Shown: one piece after another, positions 5,420-5,426 of the stretch
Position numbering within the stretch: position 1 is the first letter of the stretch
How the letters are laid out: each line of letters starts with the position of its first letter
Source: Lysobacterales bacterium CG_4_10_14_3_um_filter_64_11
GTDB taxonomy: Bacteria > Pseudomonadota > Gammaproteobacteria > Xanthomonadales > Xanthomonadaceae
Length of the DNA: 5,426 nt
Direction of reading: 5' to 3'
Assembly (NCBI GenBank): GCA_002782905.1
Contig: PFJA01000029.1
Location: forward strand, 1-5,426
Position numbers and translations under genes: made by a program
The notes under the pieces: model-generated
What the model saw: only the letters and a program-made list of their open reading frames with translations
The model's database searches: none
Told to the model about the DNA's origin: nothing

Positions 5420-5426
5420 CACAGCA

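Larger units (their letters stand above)
5075..5426. repeat. Tandem array of about 135-base units containing paired GTAG-headed palindromes (REP/REPIN-like)
   Basis: Units begin with CCCGGGTTTCGG at 5114, 5250 and 5385, giving periods of 136 and 135. The first two units are nearly identical (about ten differences, including one indel), and the third is cut by the window edge. A decayed tail of an earlier unit (5077-5113) directly follows the HiPIP stop. Each unit has one palindrome headed by GTAG on the minus strand and a different one headed by GTAG on the plus strand. GTAG-headed stem-loops are the hallmark of REP elements mobilised by RAYT transposases in pseudomonads and xanthomonads (established for those groups, inferred here). 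No gene is seen in this stretch. Confidence 0.85.

Noticed and set aside
5135..5422. Minus-strand open frame with internally repeated protein (VVARVEATGRNPGWC motif)
   Set aside because: The protein repeat only reflects the DNA repeat array, whose palindromes explain the sequence. The frame has no ribosome-binding site or family resemblance.
5114..5426. CRISPR array
   Set aside because: The period is about 135 bases and the whole unit is conserved, with no short repeat alternating with unique spacers, and no cas gene is present.

Overview
The window is high-GC bacterial chromosome with tightly packed genes. It most resembles a gammaproteobacterium, and the order Xanthomonadales is my best guess. 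The reasons are the mtnB-mtnD-mtnC order, a Tat-exported HiPIP, an exported calcineurin-like phosphoesterase with flanking N and C domains, and GTAG-headed palindromic repeats. The taxonomic call is an inference; no rRNA or tRNA gene is present to anchor it.

Layout. Bases 1-2363 hold two plus-strand genes overlapping by 4 bases (ATGA). The first is the 3' part of an exported calcineurin-like metallophosphoesterase whose N-terminus lies outside the window. The second is a complete GlpQ-type glycerophosphodiester phosphodiesterase. Both are phosphodiester- or phosphomonoester-cleaving metalloenzymes. Bases 2370-4303 hold a convergent minus-strand operon, read mtnB -> mtnD -> mtnC. It encodes the steps of the methionine salvage pathway from 5-methylthioribulose-1-phosphate to the 2-oxo acid precursor of methionine: dehydratase, acireductone dioxygenase and enolase-phosphatase. 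The enzymes before and after these steps (mtnN/mtnK or mtnP, mtnA, and the final transaminase) are not in the window.

Bases 4304-4744 are a 441-base divergent intergenic region between mtnB and the next gene. It contains candidate promoter elements on both sides and a striking nested inverted repeat (4510-4596) that no gene explains. Bases 4745-5074 encode a small Tat-exported high-potential iron-sulfur protein (HiPIP), a periplasmic electron carrier, with its own -10 box and Shine-Dalgarno site.

From directly after the HiPIP stop to the window end there is no gene. The space is filled by a tandem array with a period of about 135 bases. Each unit carries two differently looped, inversely oriented palindromes headed by GTAG. 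This looks like a REP/REPIN array and runs off the right edge.

The genes themselves belong to known families. The least explained parts are the repeat array and the nested hairpin upstream of the HiPIP gene.
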